The notes: a model not told the origin generated them from the sequence alone. A stretch of 64,000 nt of DNA from Rhizomys pruinosus (GCA_009823505.1 VZQC01000392.1:4131880-4195879); one strand, 5' to 3'. Shown: positions 23,299 to 34,475, numbered from the stretch's first letter. Numbers and translations: made by a program.

Positions 23299-23506
23299 AG
23301 GGCTGGAGAGATGGCTCAGTGGTTAAGAGCACTAGCTGCTCCAGCACAGGAGCCAGGTTTGATTCCCAGCACCCACAAGGCAACTGTCCAAAACTCCAGT
23401 TCTAGGGGATCTGATACCCTCAGCTGACCTCCATGGGCATTGTACGACATGGGTGCACTTAAATACAAGCAGGCAATACAGCCACTCACATAAAATAATT
23501 TTTTTT
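23299..23506 (+). mobile_element. B2 SINE, without the 17-bp duplication
   Basis: Sense B2 from gggctggagagatggctcag to cactcacataaaataatttt. Confidence 0.93.
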
Positions 23507-24013
23507 AAGAGAGTTGGGATTTTAAATGCTCCCCTGAAAGGGGGGGGGCAGGGGAGAAATACATACATCACAGATATCCAAGTCTAGGTCAGGTTCCTCA
23601 CATTGCAACAGGACAATGACTTTTACAAGGGGGTTCGTGAATTATTCTACGGTAGCAATTTTTCTTGCAAAAACAGGCTGTGGTCATCATAAAGGCTGGA
23701 GAACTACTTCTCTGGCCAGATACTGATCAGTTCTGTGCATCAGTTTTCTCGAAAACTCCCAATTTCAATGATTCACTAGAGCGCTTGGAGAAACAGGCTG
23801 ACAATGGAATCTCTGAGCTATTACTTTATTATTTTGTACTATTACTCTACTAGTATTATTAGTATTATACTATCTACTCAGAAGTAGTGTCTGCTGTCAC
23901 ACTTCCTGTGATGTGGGAGAAGTTTCTCAAGCCATAGGAACAACAATGATCTTCCATTAATTTTGTCTTAAGTATATGGAAAATGGGCTGGAAAAAAGAA
24001 AAAAGGGGACGCT
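23507..24013. other. Unassigned sequence
   Basis: Includes a poly-G run (23,540). No gene recognised. Confidence 0.5.
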
Positions 24014-24026
24014 AAAAACCAAGTCC

Positions 24027-24270
24027 TGGGCTGGAGAGATGGCCTAGCGGTTAAGAGAGCCGACTGCTCTTGCAGAGGACCAGGGTTCGATCCCCAGCAC
24101 CTACATGGCGGCTGAGAACCGTCTTTAACTCCAGTTCCAGGGGACTCCAACGCCTTCTTCTGAGCTCTGTGGCATTGCACGACACGGGTGCACAAACCTG
24201 CATGCAGACAGTACATTCATACACATACAAAAAATAAAAAAATAAAAAATAAAATAACAAAAAAAAAAAA
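24027..24270 (+). mobile_element. B2 SINE, without the 17-bp duplication
   Basis: Sense B2 with an A-rich tail. The flanks aaaaaccaagtcc recur at about 24,014-24,026 and 24,266-24,278. Confidence 0.94.
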
Positions 24271-24487
24271 CCAAGTCCCTTTTTAGTTGACATTTTAAGT
24301 TTTGTCTGAAGAGAGTACCAAACCTTGGGTCTGGGTTCCAAGCTATTACTGCAAGAAAACCAGTTCAACTCTGCCCTGGAACCTGAGGGAAGATGTCAGG
24401 TACGATCTGTGAGAGGTGAGAAGTGAGCCATAGGAAAGTGCTGCACCATTACCAGCGAAGTTTTTGTTTTGTTAAGTGCTTGTTTGT

Positions 24488-24570
24488 TTTTGCGGTGGTG
24501 GTGGTAGAATCCAAGGCCTTGTGCAGGCTTGGCGGCAAGCACTCTACCACTGACCTACATCTCCAGCCAG
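24488..24570 (-). mobile_element. ID-type SINE
   Basis: Antisense tRNA-Ala-like ID head: gaatccaaggccttgtgcag, gcaagcactctaccactgac, ctacatctccagcc. Confidence 0.75.
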
Positions 24571-25011
24571 GAAGTTTTTCTTTAGTTTGAACAGCAAATC
24601 TGTAATCTTTTACATGTACATTCAATCCACCCCTTTGGGGAGGTGTCATTAAAAAGTCTTGAGTTTTTTAAAAACTAGTGGTGCCGATACTGCAAAAGAC
24701 GAAAACCATCTGGTGCCAGATACTCTTTTCCTTTTAAAAACATGTATGTACATCGTATAGTGTGTGTGTCCATACATTAATCGTATTTCTCTGCTTTCTG
24801 CTAAGTGCAGGAGAAAAGGCACATACCCACAACCCTAGTACCAGCAAACTCGTCTCATCTTAAAATGAGATAAGAACCTTATCTCATTTGGCAATCGCCT
24901 AGGAGTCAGGAAACGCAATAACAAAAAAGAAAAAAGAAGAAAAAAAAAGCACTGGCGGGCTTTCCCGAGCCCCCAGAATTTCTTCCAGTTTGTAACCAGT
25001 CTTCCTGGGAC

Positions 25012-25250
25012 TCACAGTAGAAACCTGCAAGGATGCCTCCAGCTCCTGCCACCCGGCCATTCCTAGGCCACCCGGCCAGGAGGCGCTGCGGGCCAGTCTC
25101 CCGGGGCGCCCGTAGCGCGCCCAGCCCCCAGCCCCTGGCGGCGGAGCTGCGAGTTCCGCGCCGCCCGCGGGGTTACTAGCGGTCATTCGGCTGCACCACC
25201 TCGCCCGGCTTCTCCACCCGTGCTCGGACTGCCGCGGCCCCACGGGAAGA
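25012..25250 (-). other. Possible alternative minus-strand exon in the CpG island
   Basis: The minus strand reads a GC-rich segment ending in a donor-like TTTCTACT followed by GTGAGT near 25,012. It could be a second, alternative first exon of the same minus-strand gene. No TATA box is seen near it. Speculative. Confidence 0.25.
25169..25185. promoter_or_regulatory. 17-bp CpG-island motif, copy 1
   Basis: ggggttactagcggtca matches 26,217-26,233 at 16 of 17 positions. The second copy sits just upstream of the minus-strand TATA box. It may be a shared factor site. The factor is not recognised. Confidence 0.4.
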
Positions 25251-25730
25251 GCAGCAAAGAGCAGGGTGGAGCAGGAGGTGAGGGGGGAATGGGCACCCCA
25301 GCCTTGGGGTTCTACAGGCTCCCTTTAAGTTTAGAAGCAGCACAATCCGCCCCCACCCTGCGCCAGGGCAGCGCTCCTGAGCACCGTGGACGTGTCCGCA
25401 AAACGCGCGGGGGACAAAAGCCCCGGGCCTCCGGCGCGGACCCCCCCGGGTGGGACACTTCCTACTTGAGTTCTCGGAGTGAGAGGGGAGCCCCTTCTCA
25501 GTCCCGTGGAGGGGATCCCCGAGTCAAAACCAGCACAGACCACTTTAATAACGGAGTGGGGACTCGGGGGTGGCACTGTGGGCTCCAGCCAGCCGCCCCG
25601 CCGCCAAACAAAGGGAGATGATGCTCCGCGGAGGACCCGCCACCGTCCACACGCGTGGCAGCGCCCGCGCGCCCAGAAACCCCGAATCCCACCGCGCCCG
25701 GTCGGTCTCCAAGACCCGAGATGCTCTCCA

Positions 25731-25776
25731 GGGTCCCCAAGCCCAGGGGTCCCCAAGCCCAGGGGTCCCCAAGCCT
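25731..25776. repeat. 16-bp GC-rich tandem repeat, about 3 units
   Basis: The unit gggtccccaagcccag occurs twice, followed by a partial third, inside the CpG island. It explains the repeated peptide patterns in the spurious frames here. Confidence 0.85.
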
Positions 25777-25971
25777 GCGGTGCAGCGGCGCTGCGTCCCA
25801 GGGCGTCCTCTCCCAGGGCAAGCCGCCCCCGCCTCGCTTGCATCCCTAGAGGTGGGGAGTGTGGTACAGTGAGGGGTTCAAGGACCAAAGTCCCCCCAAA
25901 AACCAAGCGCTTCCCAAAGCCTCCACGGACCCTAAACAAAACGGGAATTCTCAAGTCCTAGGAGTCTTACC

Positions 25972-26166
25972 TGTTTTCCACTTGGGTGTTTACGTCTCTT
26001 TTCCCCCACCCCTGGACAAACCCTTCTGGAGAAGGGGAGAGAAAGAAATGGGGGTGGGGGCAGGGAGCAGAGCAGCCCCCAAAGTGCTGTGGCTGCGCGG
26101 TCCGCGGCGCCCCTGCCCTGCGCTGGCTCGGCCGTCCAGGCCGGCTTGCTCGCCCTCCGAATTACT
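25972..26166 (-). other. Candidate non-coding first exon with splice donor
   Basis: From the expected start near 26,166 the minus strand runs about 195 nt to AAACAG followed by GTAAGA at about 25,971, a near-perfect donor. I find no ATG in the sense direction in this interval, so it would be 5' UTR only. No downstream minus-strand exon is recognised in 1-25,000, so a long first intron or an exon outside the window is implied. Inference from motifs only. Confidence 0.55.
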
Positions 26167-26186
26167 GGGTTTTGCCGGGACTAGTT

Positions 26187-26195
26187 CCTTTTATA
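26187..26195 (-). promoter_or_regulatory. TATA box (minus strand)
   Basis: TATAAAAGG on the minus strand inside the CpG island. An Inr-like CCCAGTA lies about 30 bp downstream, giving an expected start near 26,166. Upstream on the same strand are GC boxes (26,255-26,264 and 26,324-26,330) and a CACGTG E-box (26,309-26,314). The arrangement is a classic core promoter. Activity is inferred. Confidence 0.75.
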
Positions 26196-26216
26196 GATTC
26201 CGCCGTGCCGAGCGCC

Positions 26217-26233
26217 GGGGTTACTATCGGTCA
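26217..26233. promoter_or_regulatory. 17-bp CpG-island motif, copy 2
   Basis: ggggttactatcggtca, about 22 bp upstream of the minus-strand TATA box and nearly identical to 25,169-25,185. Confidence 0.4.
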
Positions 26234-26308
26234 AAACGGCGTTCTCGGCCTCTTCCCCCGCCCCGTTCCCCGGCCTCTGTTTATGTAGTTCAGTCACTCA
26301 GCAGAAAG

Positions 26309-26314
26309 CACGTG
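26309..26314. promoter_or_regulatory. E-box CACGTG
   Basis: Palindromic CACGTG about 145 bp upstream of the inferred minus-strand start and next to a GC box. This is the binding site class of Myc/Max, USF and CLOCK/BMAL1 factors. Occupancy is unknown. Confidence 0.6.
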
Positions 26315-26329
26315 GAGCAGCGGCCCGCC

Positions 26330-26415
26330 CCTTAAACGGGCGACGAGCCGGGCAGCCAGCGTTCCTGGCATCGTGGTGGTCTGCGGCCAAAGCCCTGTCT
26401 TGCCTGCTCCGCAGG
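26330..26415 (+). other. Possible divergent plus-strand first exon
   Basis: A plus-strand donor-like CGCAGG followed by GTGAGC lies at 26,415, downstream of the GC box at 26,324. With the minus-strand promoter it would form a head-to-head pair. No TATA box or coding frame supports it, so it is a weak candidate, perhaps a promoter-antisense RNA. Confidence 0.3.
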
Positions 26416-26828
26416 GTGAGCGGGCAACAGGGGCGCGAGCAGCTCAGGGACTCTGTGCCCCTGGCAGTCGAGGGAGAAGGTGGAAATCGCCCCCTCCGAA
26501 CTCTTGCTTTCCGCAGTTACCTACATCCACCCCCTCACCCTACCCCCCATCCCACTCCCCATCCCCCTTATTCGTTTACTCAGCCAGGGGCTGGGGAAGA
26601 GAACTGAAGGCTGAAACAAGGGCCCAGACAATAGCTTTTTGCTGTGTCTTATTTTCAAAAACCCCAGACTGGGGTGGAAAGTGGACGAGGGTGAACAACA
26701 GCCTGGTTTTGGTTTCTGCCTGGAAACTTGACTTTTGAGAATCCCCAGCCTGCTTCCCCCAGGTCCCCTCAGTGAGCCCTCAGTGGACCAATGAAGACTT
26801 TCTGGCTTATCTCTAATGAATTAGAAGG

Positions 26829-26829
<1 letters not shown>

Positions 26830-26871
<42 letters not shown>
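26830..26871. repeat. (CA)n microsatellite
   Basis: About 21 perfect CA units. Confidence 0.98.
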
Positions 26872-27354
26872 GACTGAATCCCTTTTAAAACTTTCCTTAT
26901 ATTGGTCACTGTCCCTGTGATAAATGCACGGGGCTTGTATTTTAGCTTGTGTAGATTTAGATTTGTAAAGTGTGGCTAGATTGTAGCCGTGGAAAATTAT
27001 AGAACCACCCCCTGCGTCCACTTAGTCTCTTAGCATTGCCTTTGGCAGTCAGATACCAAACTGCCCCAAATCAGCTGAGACAGGCAAGTGTGTAAGGGTA
27101 GGCCTCACACAGCATACCTGAATGTGTAGGCCCTAAGCTAGGCCAACAAACTGAAGGAAAGGACTCCTACCTTGATAAAGATAATGTTTCAGCAGCCTTA
27201 AAAGGAAGGCTTACATTTAGACTCCTTCAGTTTGACTGGTCTGGGGAGGAATGGGGTGATAGAACAGTTTCCCCCAGCCCGGCTCTTACCAGCCCAAGTT
27301 CCATCATATTCCAGAACCACAAGGCCTGAAGATAGATCGCTACCAGCCTGCATG

Positions 27355-27358
<4 letters not shown>

Positions 27359-27411
<53 letters not shown>
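27359..27411. repeat. (CT)n microsatellite
   Basis: About 26 perfect CT units. Confidence 0.98.
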
Positions 27412-27414
<3 letters not shown>

Positions 27415-27509
27415 CGTAGGTACCTGTGGGCCACATCAAGGGCAGCTGGGGTCAAACTGGACCAAATTTAGGTAAAGATTTTCTGCTTCTGTTCCTTTTT
27501 TTCTTAGTC

Positions 27510-27677
27510 CAGGCTGGGACCTCCTAGAACTTTTGATCTCCTGCTTCCTCCTCCCCAAATGCTGGGATTGCAGGTGTGTGCCATCACACCCAGTTCTTGC
27601 ATATTGGGACTCAAACCCAGGACTTCCTGCATGGAAGATAAGCACTCTACTGACTGAGCTGCATCCCCAGCCCCATC
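27510..27677 (-). mobile_element. B4-type SINE (B1 plus ID)
   Basis: Antisense: B1-like aaatgctgggattgcaggtg joined to an ID head ggactcaaacccaggacttc ... ctgagctgcatccccagccc. This is the known B4 architecture. Confidence 0.8.
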
Positions 27678-27757
27678 TCCTCAGAAGAGTTTTCTGAAAA
27701 CAAATTTGCTTGAAATGTTTGAGTTCCTTGGAAGAAGAACAGCAAAAACAGGATCTA

Positions 27758-27912
27758 ACTGAGCATGCATGCCTTTAAGGTCCAAGCACTTTGGAGGCAG
27801 AGGCAAGACAATCTCTGTGAGTTCAAGGCCAGCCTGGTCTACAGAGCAGAGGTCCAGGTCAGCTGGGGCTAGAGGGAGACCCTGTCTCAAAAGGACCAAA
27901 AAAATAATAATA
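27758..27912 (+). mobile_element. B1 SINE
   Basis: Sense B1: gagcatgcatgcctttaagg, caaggccagcctggtctaca, accctgtctcaaaaggacc. Confidence 0.9.
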
Positions 27913-28074
27913 ACCCAATCCAGAATCCAATTAACTATTAATACCATTTTCTTTTTTTTATTATTAATACAATTTTCAAGTGACACTTATGGTCTATAAA
28001 CTATTTCTTGTGCCTGACACTCAGAACTCCAGGACTAGCAAAGAGTTTAGAATAATCCCTATGGGCTAGTGGTA

Positions 28075-28225
28075 CATACTAACGGTGGTACACACCTTTA
28101 GTCCCAGCACTCCAGAGGCAGAGGCAGGCTGGTCATGAACATCTCTGTGAGTTCAAGGCCAACCTGGTGTGTATAGCAAGATCTAGGCCATCTAGGCCAT
28201 CTGTCTCAAAAATAATAGTAATAGA
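28075..28225 (+). mobile_element. B1 SINE, diverged
   Basis: ggtggtacacacctttagtc, ggcaggctggtcatgaacat, with an (ATA)n-like tail to about 28,240. Confidence 0.85.
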
Positions 28226-28251
28226 TAATAATAATAATCTCTGTGACTGGG

Positions 28252-28407
28252 CCAGGCGTGGTGGCGCACGCCTTTAATCCCAGCACTCGGGAGGCAGAGG
28301 CAGGCAGATCTTTGTGAGTTCAAGGCCAGCCTGGTCTACAAAGTGATTTCCAGAACAGCTGGGGCTACAGGGAGACTCTGTCTCGAAAAGACCAAAAAAA
28401 AAAAAAT
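28252..28407 (+). mobile_element. B1 SINE
   Basis: Near-consensus sense B1: ggccaggcgtggtggcgcac to gtctcgaaaagaccaaaaaa. Confidence 0.95.
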
Positions 28408-29710
28408 CTCTCTGACCTTTTATATATAAAGGAAAAGTTACTAGAGGAAGAATTTCCTAACCTGTTTTTAGGAAATGACTATGGCTTTTTCTCCTTTCCC
28501 ACTTCCCCTATATATTAGTGTTTAAAATCCTATCATGCGAACATATGTATATGTATATATGACCTTTGAAGGGCATGGTTCCCAGGAGTACTCCTGTTAA
28601 GATAATCCCTTGGGCTGCTCTAATGAGGAGTGGATGACAATTAAGTAAAGACAGGATGCTGGAAAAAGGAGAGAACCTAGAAAGAAAGAGAAGCCCCAGA
28701 CAGTAAAACCTTGGATTCAAACTATGTAAGGCCATGGCCCCAAAGCCAAACTTGATCCCTTCAACTAAGAACCCTTCAACTAAGAACCCTGTGGAGTTAA
28801 GAATCTGCTTCTCCCTCACAATGAACATATAAACAATAAAATGTTGGGAATATGTTAACGCATTTTGCTCATCTCTACCAACTCCTAAAGAACTCAAGCA
28901 TTTTAGCCAGGTTACACGGGAACACTAGTCTGTTGACATCAAGAGGCTTACTCTGCAAATGTGACACCGTCTTGTGACAAAACTGCTGAATTTTAAAAAG
29001 TTTGAACTTAAAAAAGATAATGTCTCTGTGAGAAAGTAGTTTCAAAATGTAACTTTTCTCCCTGCAGCCCTGGTTGTTGGTTCCTGAGCATGTTTTCCTG
29101 AGCTTTTCCACAAATCTGATTTCTGTAGCAGCCTCACCAAAACCCCCAACCCTGCGCTGGGAACCCTTCTGAGACACATGGGAAGGCTTTTCTTTCTTGG
29201 TTGCTATTGCTCTGAAGAAGCCAATTCCAGAAATGTGCCCCAGGCAGCTTGAGATTCTATTCTGAAATGATCCTGGCATCTTCTAATTACAGAGTTGACC
29301 TTCAGCAGCTGTGGCCTTATAAACCTTGCTAGAGGTCACAGAGATGCAAGAGGTTCAATTTCGTTATTCCATTAAGGCTTTAAGTCAAGATTACCTGAAT
29401 GACAGCACTAGGAGGTTGCTTTAATGTAAATCTGGCAACAAGTCTATACAGATGTATATAAACACATTGTTTAAGATAGAGACAATTTTTAAACAGAGAT
29501 GATTTTCATAACATGTATGTTTCACACTTGGGAACCCTACTATCTGGTTCCTGGGAGCCAGGAAAATAGAGCATTGTAGTAAGTCAATAAAGAATTTTAA
29601 AAGACATACTAAAATGATTTTTCAAGTTATAAGAATTTGAGGTAATTAAGAAACCTACCTACTATTGAAGTCTTTGAAAATAAAAAATAGTTAACAATTT
29701 TTCTTAAAAG
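28408..29710. other. Unassigned sequence
   Basis: 1.3 kb without SINEs. Minus-strand open frames (129 and 134 codons) show no family resemblance. A short direct repeat of cttcaactaagaaccct is near 28,760-28,790. Confidence 0.45.
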
Positions 29711-29985
29711 CCTGAGGAGATGGCTCAGTCTTTAGCACAAGGACCTGAATTCAAATCTCCAGCACTAACATAAAATGCCAGATGTGGCAGAACACAGCAG
29801 GAGCTTGCTGGCCTGCCAGTCTAGCTGAATCAGCAAGTTCCAGGCTCAATAAGAATCCTTGTTTCAAAAAATAAAGTGGAGAGAGATTGAAACAGACAAG
29901 CTGTGTTGGCCTTTGACTTCCACATGTACATGAAAGTACACATAAATACACACACATATGCACACACACGCACACAAATATTTTT
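29711..29985 (+). mobile_element. B3/B4-group SINE (RSINE1-like)
   Basis: gaggagatggctcagtcttt, gcttgctggcctgccagtct, ttgtttcaaaaaataaagtg and ggcctttgacttccacatgt, with a CA-rich tail. The same architecture is at 32,960 and 52,732. Confidence 0.7.
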
Positions 29986-30779
29986 TCAAAAAGGTAACCC
30001 ATTTTTTAAACATAAGGAGAGATGAAAGGACTAGAGTTCAAATTTGAGTCTGCTTAATTCCAATACATGTTTAGACATGGAAACAAATTGTCAAGCTCAC
30101 AGTGATCAAATAATAAAGTACAAGAAGCCACTTTTACATGTGGAAAAGGCCCTGAACCCCTTGAACTTGGAATGCAGTGTAATTCCATTTAATTGGACCA
30201 ATGTGATCTTTTCTGTATTCATGTGAATCCTATTAAAATCCAAGCAAGATGCAACTCTATTATGCTTCTGGCCCTGAGAAGGATATCTGTTTAGTTTTTC
30301 ATTAGAACCAGCCTCTTAAAAGCCACCCTTCCCAAACTCCTTCCTTCAAGCTCTCCTTTCCTTAAAACTCTAGGAAAGATTTAATGCCTATTCCTTGCCT
30401 TTCATTAACTTTCCCATAGCCCATAGCTCTGACTAAATCTGTTCTGTTCTGTTCTATTCTGTAAGTCCTCCCCTGACATACACAGAGAGAGTAAGAATGA
30501 ATTGAGAATTTTTTATTATCAATTTTTTAATGTAAGAAATACATCGAAAAAGACCTCAAACTCAGAAAGACTGCTTATGATTAGTAATGCCGATGACCTC
30601 TTTCAAGTCCTTAGGTTATCTGATCTCTGATATTTGACACTATTGACTACATCTCCCATCTTGAAACTAGTTCTCTTGTATCTCATGAATCTGGTCCTCT
30701 TTTGATTGGTCCTCCTCATTAATGACCCTTTTTCCAACTCCTGTACACACACGCCCCCACACCCCCACAAACACACACA

Positions 30780-30817
<38 letters not shown>

Positions 30818-32955
30818 TTGTTTCTATGTGCACCCCTTGGTTTCACTTGAGCCCTGTCCCGACAGCCTTCACCCTGCTGAGATCCCTCACCTGGCTCCCT
30901 AATGCACCTGGCAGGCCCACTGGTACCTGGAGCCAGTTCATAGCAGCTCAGAAGGGCCGACTGCACACAGCCCTCTTCAAGTGACTTCCTCAGGGATAGC
31001 TTGAAATCAGCATATGAATATTTATACCTTGAAATTTATAAATCAGGGCTGACTCGATTGCTTTTGCCTTTTCATTTCTCCTATCCTTAATTTGATTTAT
31101 TTGGCTTTGCTTTTATATTTTCGTTGTTTATTTCAGAAAGCTACTTTTAAACAGTTATCAGCACAAAATTACAAGGACATTTTGCAAGTTACTCTTCCTA
31201 GAAAAAGGAACCCAAATTTCAAATTTCTCATCTTCCTTTCAAGTCTCCCTCTTTCATCTGCCTTTAAAACAAACAAACAAACAAACAAAAACACCTCATT
31301 TAATGACATCATTGTCCAGTCACCTACTCTGGGAAATCACAGTCATTCTTCCTTAACATTCTTATCTCTCCATCTTTATCTTCTCATTTGAAAGAACATC
31401 AAGGTCAAGTCAAGGTTACTCCCCCAAAGATTTGAAATCTGAGTTCTTCTCCATCCACACTGTCTCATTCCATGTCAGATATATGGGCTTCAGTATGACT
31501 GTACCCTCCAAATTGATGTTCTTTCCTTTCTCCTCTTCCTATTTATCCTTCATACTGCAGGAGAGTAATTCTTGCTTTGGAGTGGGAGCATGGGAAGCTT
31601 AATTAAATCACAAAGCAAAAATGATCATTGTATGCCCCCCCAAGTTTCTATGGTTATCCTTTGCTTACAAATAAAAATATATTCTAAGTTCCTTAAGACC
31701 CAGAAAACACTTTGAAACCATGACAATTGAAGGCCTTTGAAGCCCATCCTGTCCTGCTTCCTCCCCGTCCTTTTCCTTCCTTGTCTGCCTACAGAGACCC
31801 ACCCCCCACCCCCTTTACACAAAGGTATCAACTTTCCCAAGGTCCCAGGGTTTGGAAGCACTTTCTGTCATCTCCACCTCAGTAGTCCATTATGCTGGTC
31901 CCCTGGAAAACAGAAGAGATGGAAAGCTGTCGATAAAGAGAGAAATCTTTAGTAAAGTATCCAAATTGGTCAATAATTGTTAGTCCAAGTCAAATATCCT
32001 AGCGTATCTAACAACAGATGCACAGACAGCACATACACATAAGGGGCCTTATACATGAGAACAATAATAGTGCTGAGAGGATTGAAGAAGCCCAGATTTT
32101 ATTATGATGGAGGACGTGTATCTGGATTTTTTCTTTATTCAGAGTGCTTTTCTGACACAGAGGAATCCACATTCCTGGCTGTTTTCTGGGATTGAGGGAT
32201 GGTTTTATGCCTTAGCCAGGACTTTTTCTTCTCTATAACATAACTGAGTAAGTCATTAAAAGATAAATCCTAAGAAATGTTCCAAATGCCGTTTCTTAAG
32301 AGGCCTCTGGAGAAACCAGCCTCTTTCCCTTCTTTCCTGAAGACACAGGGGACACTTTTCTTCAGGAGCTTGGTTTCCACTGTGCTCCTCAATGGTCCTG
32401 TGTTATTTTGACCCCTCCCTGTGAACTCTTCCTTGAGTCTCAATAAGTATTGGGACAGAACAAATGTTCATGCTCTTCAAAGAGAATGTTCAATGTGCTG
32501 TAACCATGCCTTGGGAGGAGGCCTCTTTTCCCTGTGTAGACATGCATCTGGTGGCTTAGGCTGTCCCTGAAATCTGAGCCTTTTTTTTAATTAAGCTTGT
32601 TACTTGTTCCAGTGAGGAATGTGCTCCATTCTTCTGGACCTGCCACAGAACTTACCCCAGAGCTGACCTCCCCTGACCACCTCTTGAATGGCCCCCTTTA
32701 CCTACATTACTGCATCAGGTCTTCACATCTGTCTACTTAACACTAGGGTTGGGCAGTCTGGACACACTACCTAAATGAGAAAAGAAAGTTGAATGGAGAG
32801 ACTAGACCTAATAGAGAAAAGAGATAAGTGGTATAATGATGGTTTGATAGATGAGGAAGATGCAAAGTAACAATCAATTTAATAACATGGACCAGGAGAC
32901 TTAGACACACTAATTTAAATATGAGAAATATGTCCTAAGACAGCACCAGAAATAA
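29986..32955. other. Unassigned sequence with a (CA)n tract
   Basis: The longest SINE-free stretch (about 3 kb), flanked by B3/B4-type SINEs. Contains (CA)n at 30,750-30,814, a TTCTG run at about 30,438 and an (AAAC)n run at 31,269-31,288. No gene is recognised. Pyrimidine-rich between 31,170 and 31,800. Confidence 0.5.
30750..30814. repeat. (CA)n microsatellite
   Basis: Imperfect start, then about 18 perfect CA units. Confidence 0.97.
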
Positions 32956-33245
32956 GATCAAATGTCTGGAGAGAATTGCTGCACAACCAACCACAAGGAC
33001 CTCAGTTAGTATCCCAGCATCCACAGAAGAAACTGGGTGTGGCTGTGCACCATCTGTAACTCCAATGTTTTGGGTAGGGGGCTAGTGAGAGGATGATCTC
33101 TCAGGCTTGCTAGCTGTCAGGTTAGCTCCAGGTTAGGTGAGAGACTCAAAGGAATAAGGCAGAGAGCGATGGAGCAGGACACCTGCCATCCTCCTCTGGC
33201 TTCCCCATGTGGCAACACACACACTTAATTATAATGTATATATGA
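32956..33245 (+). mobile_element. B3/B4-group SINE (RSINE1-like), diverged
   Basis: aatgtctggagagaattgct, gggtgtggctgtgcaccatc, aggcttgctagctgtcaggt, cctctggcttccccatgtgg. Confidence 0.65.
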
Positions 33246-33445
33246 TGAAGGACTTCTGTTCAAGAATGTTTTTCATTTTATAGCACTGAATATTTTAAAA
33301 TCATTTACCTATCTAACTGCATAAGAATTCTAAATAGACTCATATGACAGGATATTGTATAATCATGAAAAATTAAAATCATGTTTTCAAATAGTACTGG
33401 CATAAGAAACTGTTATGGTAAATATTCATTGAAAAAGGCAAAGCT

Positions 33446-33592
33446 AGCTGGGCATGGTGGTGCACGCCTTTAATCCTACCACTTGGGAGGCAGAGGCAGG
33501 CAGATCTTTGTGAGTTCAAGGCCAGCCTGGTCTACAGAGCAAGTTCCAGGATAGCTGGAGCTACAGGGAGACCCTGTCTTGAAAAGACAAAA
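33446..33592 (+). mobile_element. B1 SINE
   Basis: Full sense B1. The flanks aaaaaggcaaagcta recur after the A-tail at about 33,597. Confidence 0.95.
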
Positions 33593-33605
33593 AAAAAAAA
33601 AAGGC

Positions 33606-34460
33606 AAAGCTATAGTTCTGTGCATATTTGATTCATATTTAGGGTAGTTTGTAATGTATTTATAGGCTTTTCATTGGACATATCTACATAGAAAATATTG
33701 GGAAGAGTCCAACCTAGATGTTAGCAGCAGTTTTCTGTGGGTTGTAAGGATGTGAGTTATATTTTTCATACATGTGTATGGTTTTCAATTTTTCCAGCAT
33801 AAGCATTTGCTATTTTTAGCTAAGCAAAAACACTATGAAAAATAGAGTTTGTAGATAAGTAGTGGGAGGAGAGATTTTTATAGCTACAGAAAGGAAAACT
33901 GCAATTTACCACATGGAAACAGTTATCCTAACATATTTTATAAGCATGTGTATATAATAACAAAGAGCAGAAGAGAATTTGGAGAGATAAAAGTGGGTAA
34001 GACAGCCAGAAGTCTTCTGTGGGTGGCTTAAGAGCTGTGAAACAAAATAGAGAAGACTTTAGACCAATCCTATGGGTTCACTAGCTCAGTGAAAAGTCCA
34101 GCATATTTAAGCTTTTCTTACTTAGTCTTCTGATTTTTTTCTCATATCTATAGGGCATATCTCTGTGTCCTGTGTATCCATGTCTGTGTCTCAATTTATT
34201 CATCCATCAAATGGAGACAATAATAAAACTCCCTTTTAGGACTACTTAAGGTGTGTATGAATTGGTTCATATAAGTTGTTGGGACTGTGCTTATGATGTG
34301 TTCAATTAATGGCAGTTATTATTATTGCCAGTTAGAGCATTAACATTATTATTATTTTCAAGAACAGTGTAATTATTCTTTTCTTCAATATCCAATAATA
34401 ACATGTTAAATAAGACTCCTTTCTAAAACTTTTGTGAAATTTTAAGTGATGTATTTAATT
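33606..34460. other. Mostly unassigned AT-rich sequence with a MIR
   Basis: A MIR relic lies at 34,175-34,335. Otherwise no gene or repeat recognised. Confidence 0.5.
34175..34335 (+). mobile_element. MIR relic
   Basis: tgtctcaatttattcatcca, tcaaatggagacaataataa, gtgttcaattaatggcagtt and (ATT)n follow the MIR 3' half. Confidence 0.7.
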
Positions 34461-34475
34461 AAATGAGTCAGTATG

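Larger units (their letters stand above)
25010..26480. promoter_or_regulatory. CpG island
   Basis: This is the only GC- and CpG-rich block in the window, about 1.4 kb with many GCGC and CCGCGG sites, set in AT-rich SINE/L1 sequence and free of recognisable SINEs. The core around 26,090-26,420 holds a minus-strand TATA box, GC boxes and an E-box. Open frames across it on both strands (up to about 200 codons) are proline/arginine-rich, overlap each other in several frames and match no family I know, so I treat them as composition artefacts. No gene name can be assigned. Confidence 0.9.
26481..27509. other. Sequence beyond the CpG island with two microsatellites
   Basis: Contains a C-rich run (26,525-26,575), a perfect (CA)n at 26,830-26,871 and a perfect (CT)n at 27,359-27,411. 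No gene or SINE recognised. Confidence 0.6.

Noticed and set aside
25220..26738. Long overlapping frames (up to 207 codons) in the CpG island on both strands
   Set aside because: GC-rich sequence lacks stop codons. The frames overlap in several phases, are Pro/Arg/Gly-rich, and partly reflect a 16-bp tandem repeat. No recognisable domain.
28508..29279. Two minus-strand frames of 129 and 134 codons
   Set aside because: No family resemblance, AT-rich low-complexity composition, no promoter or splice context that I can support.
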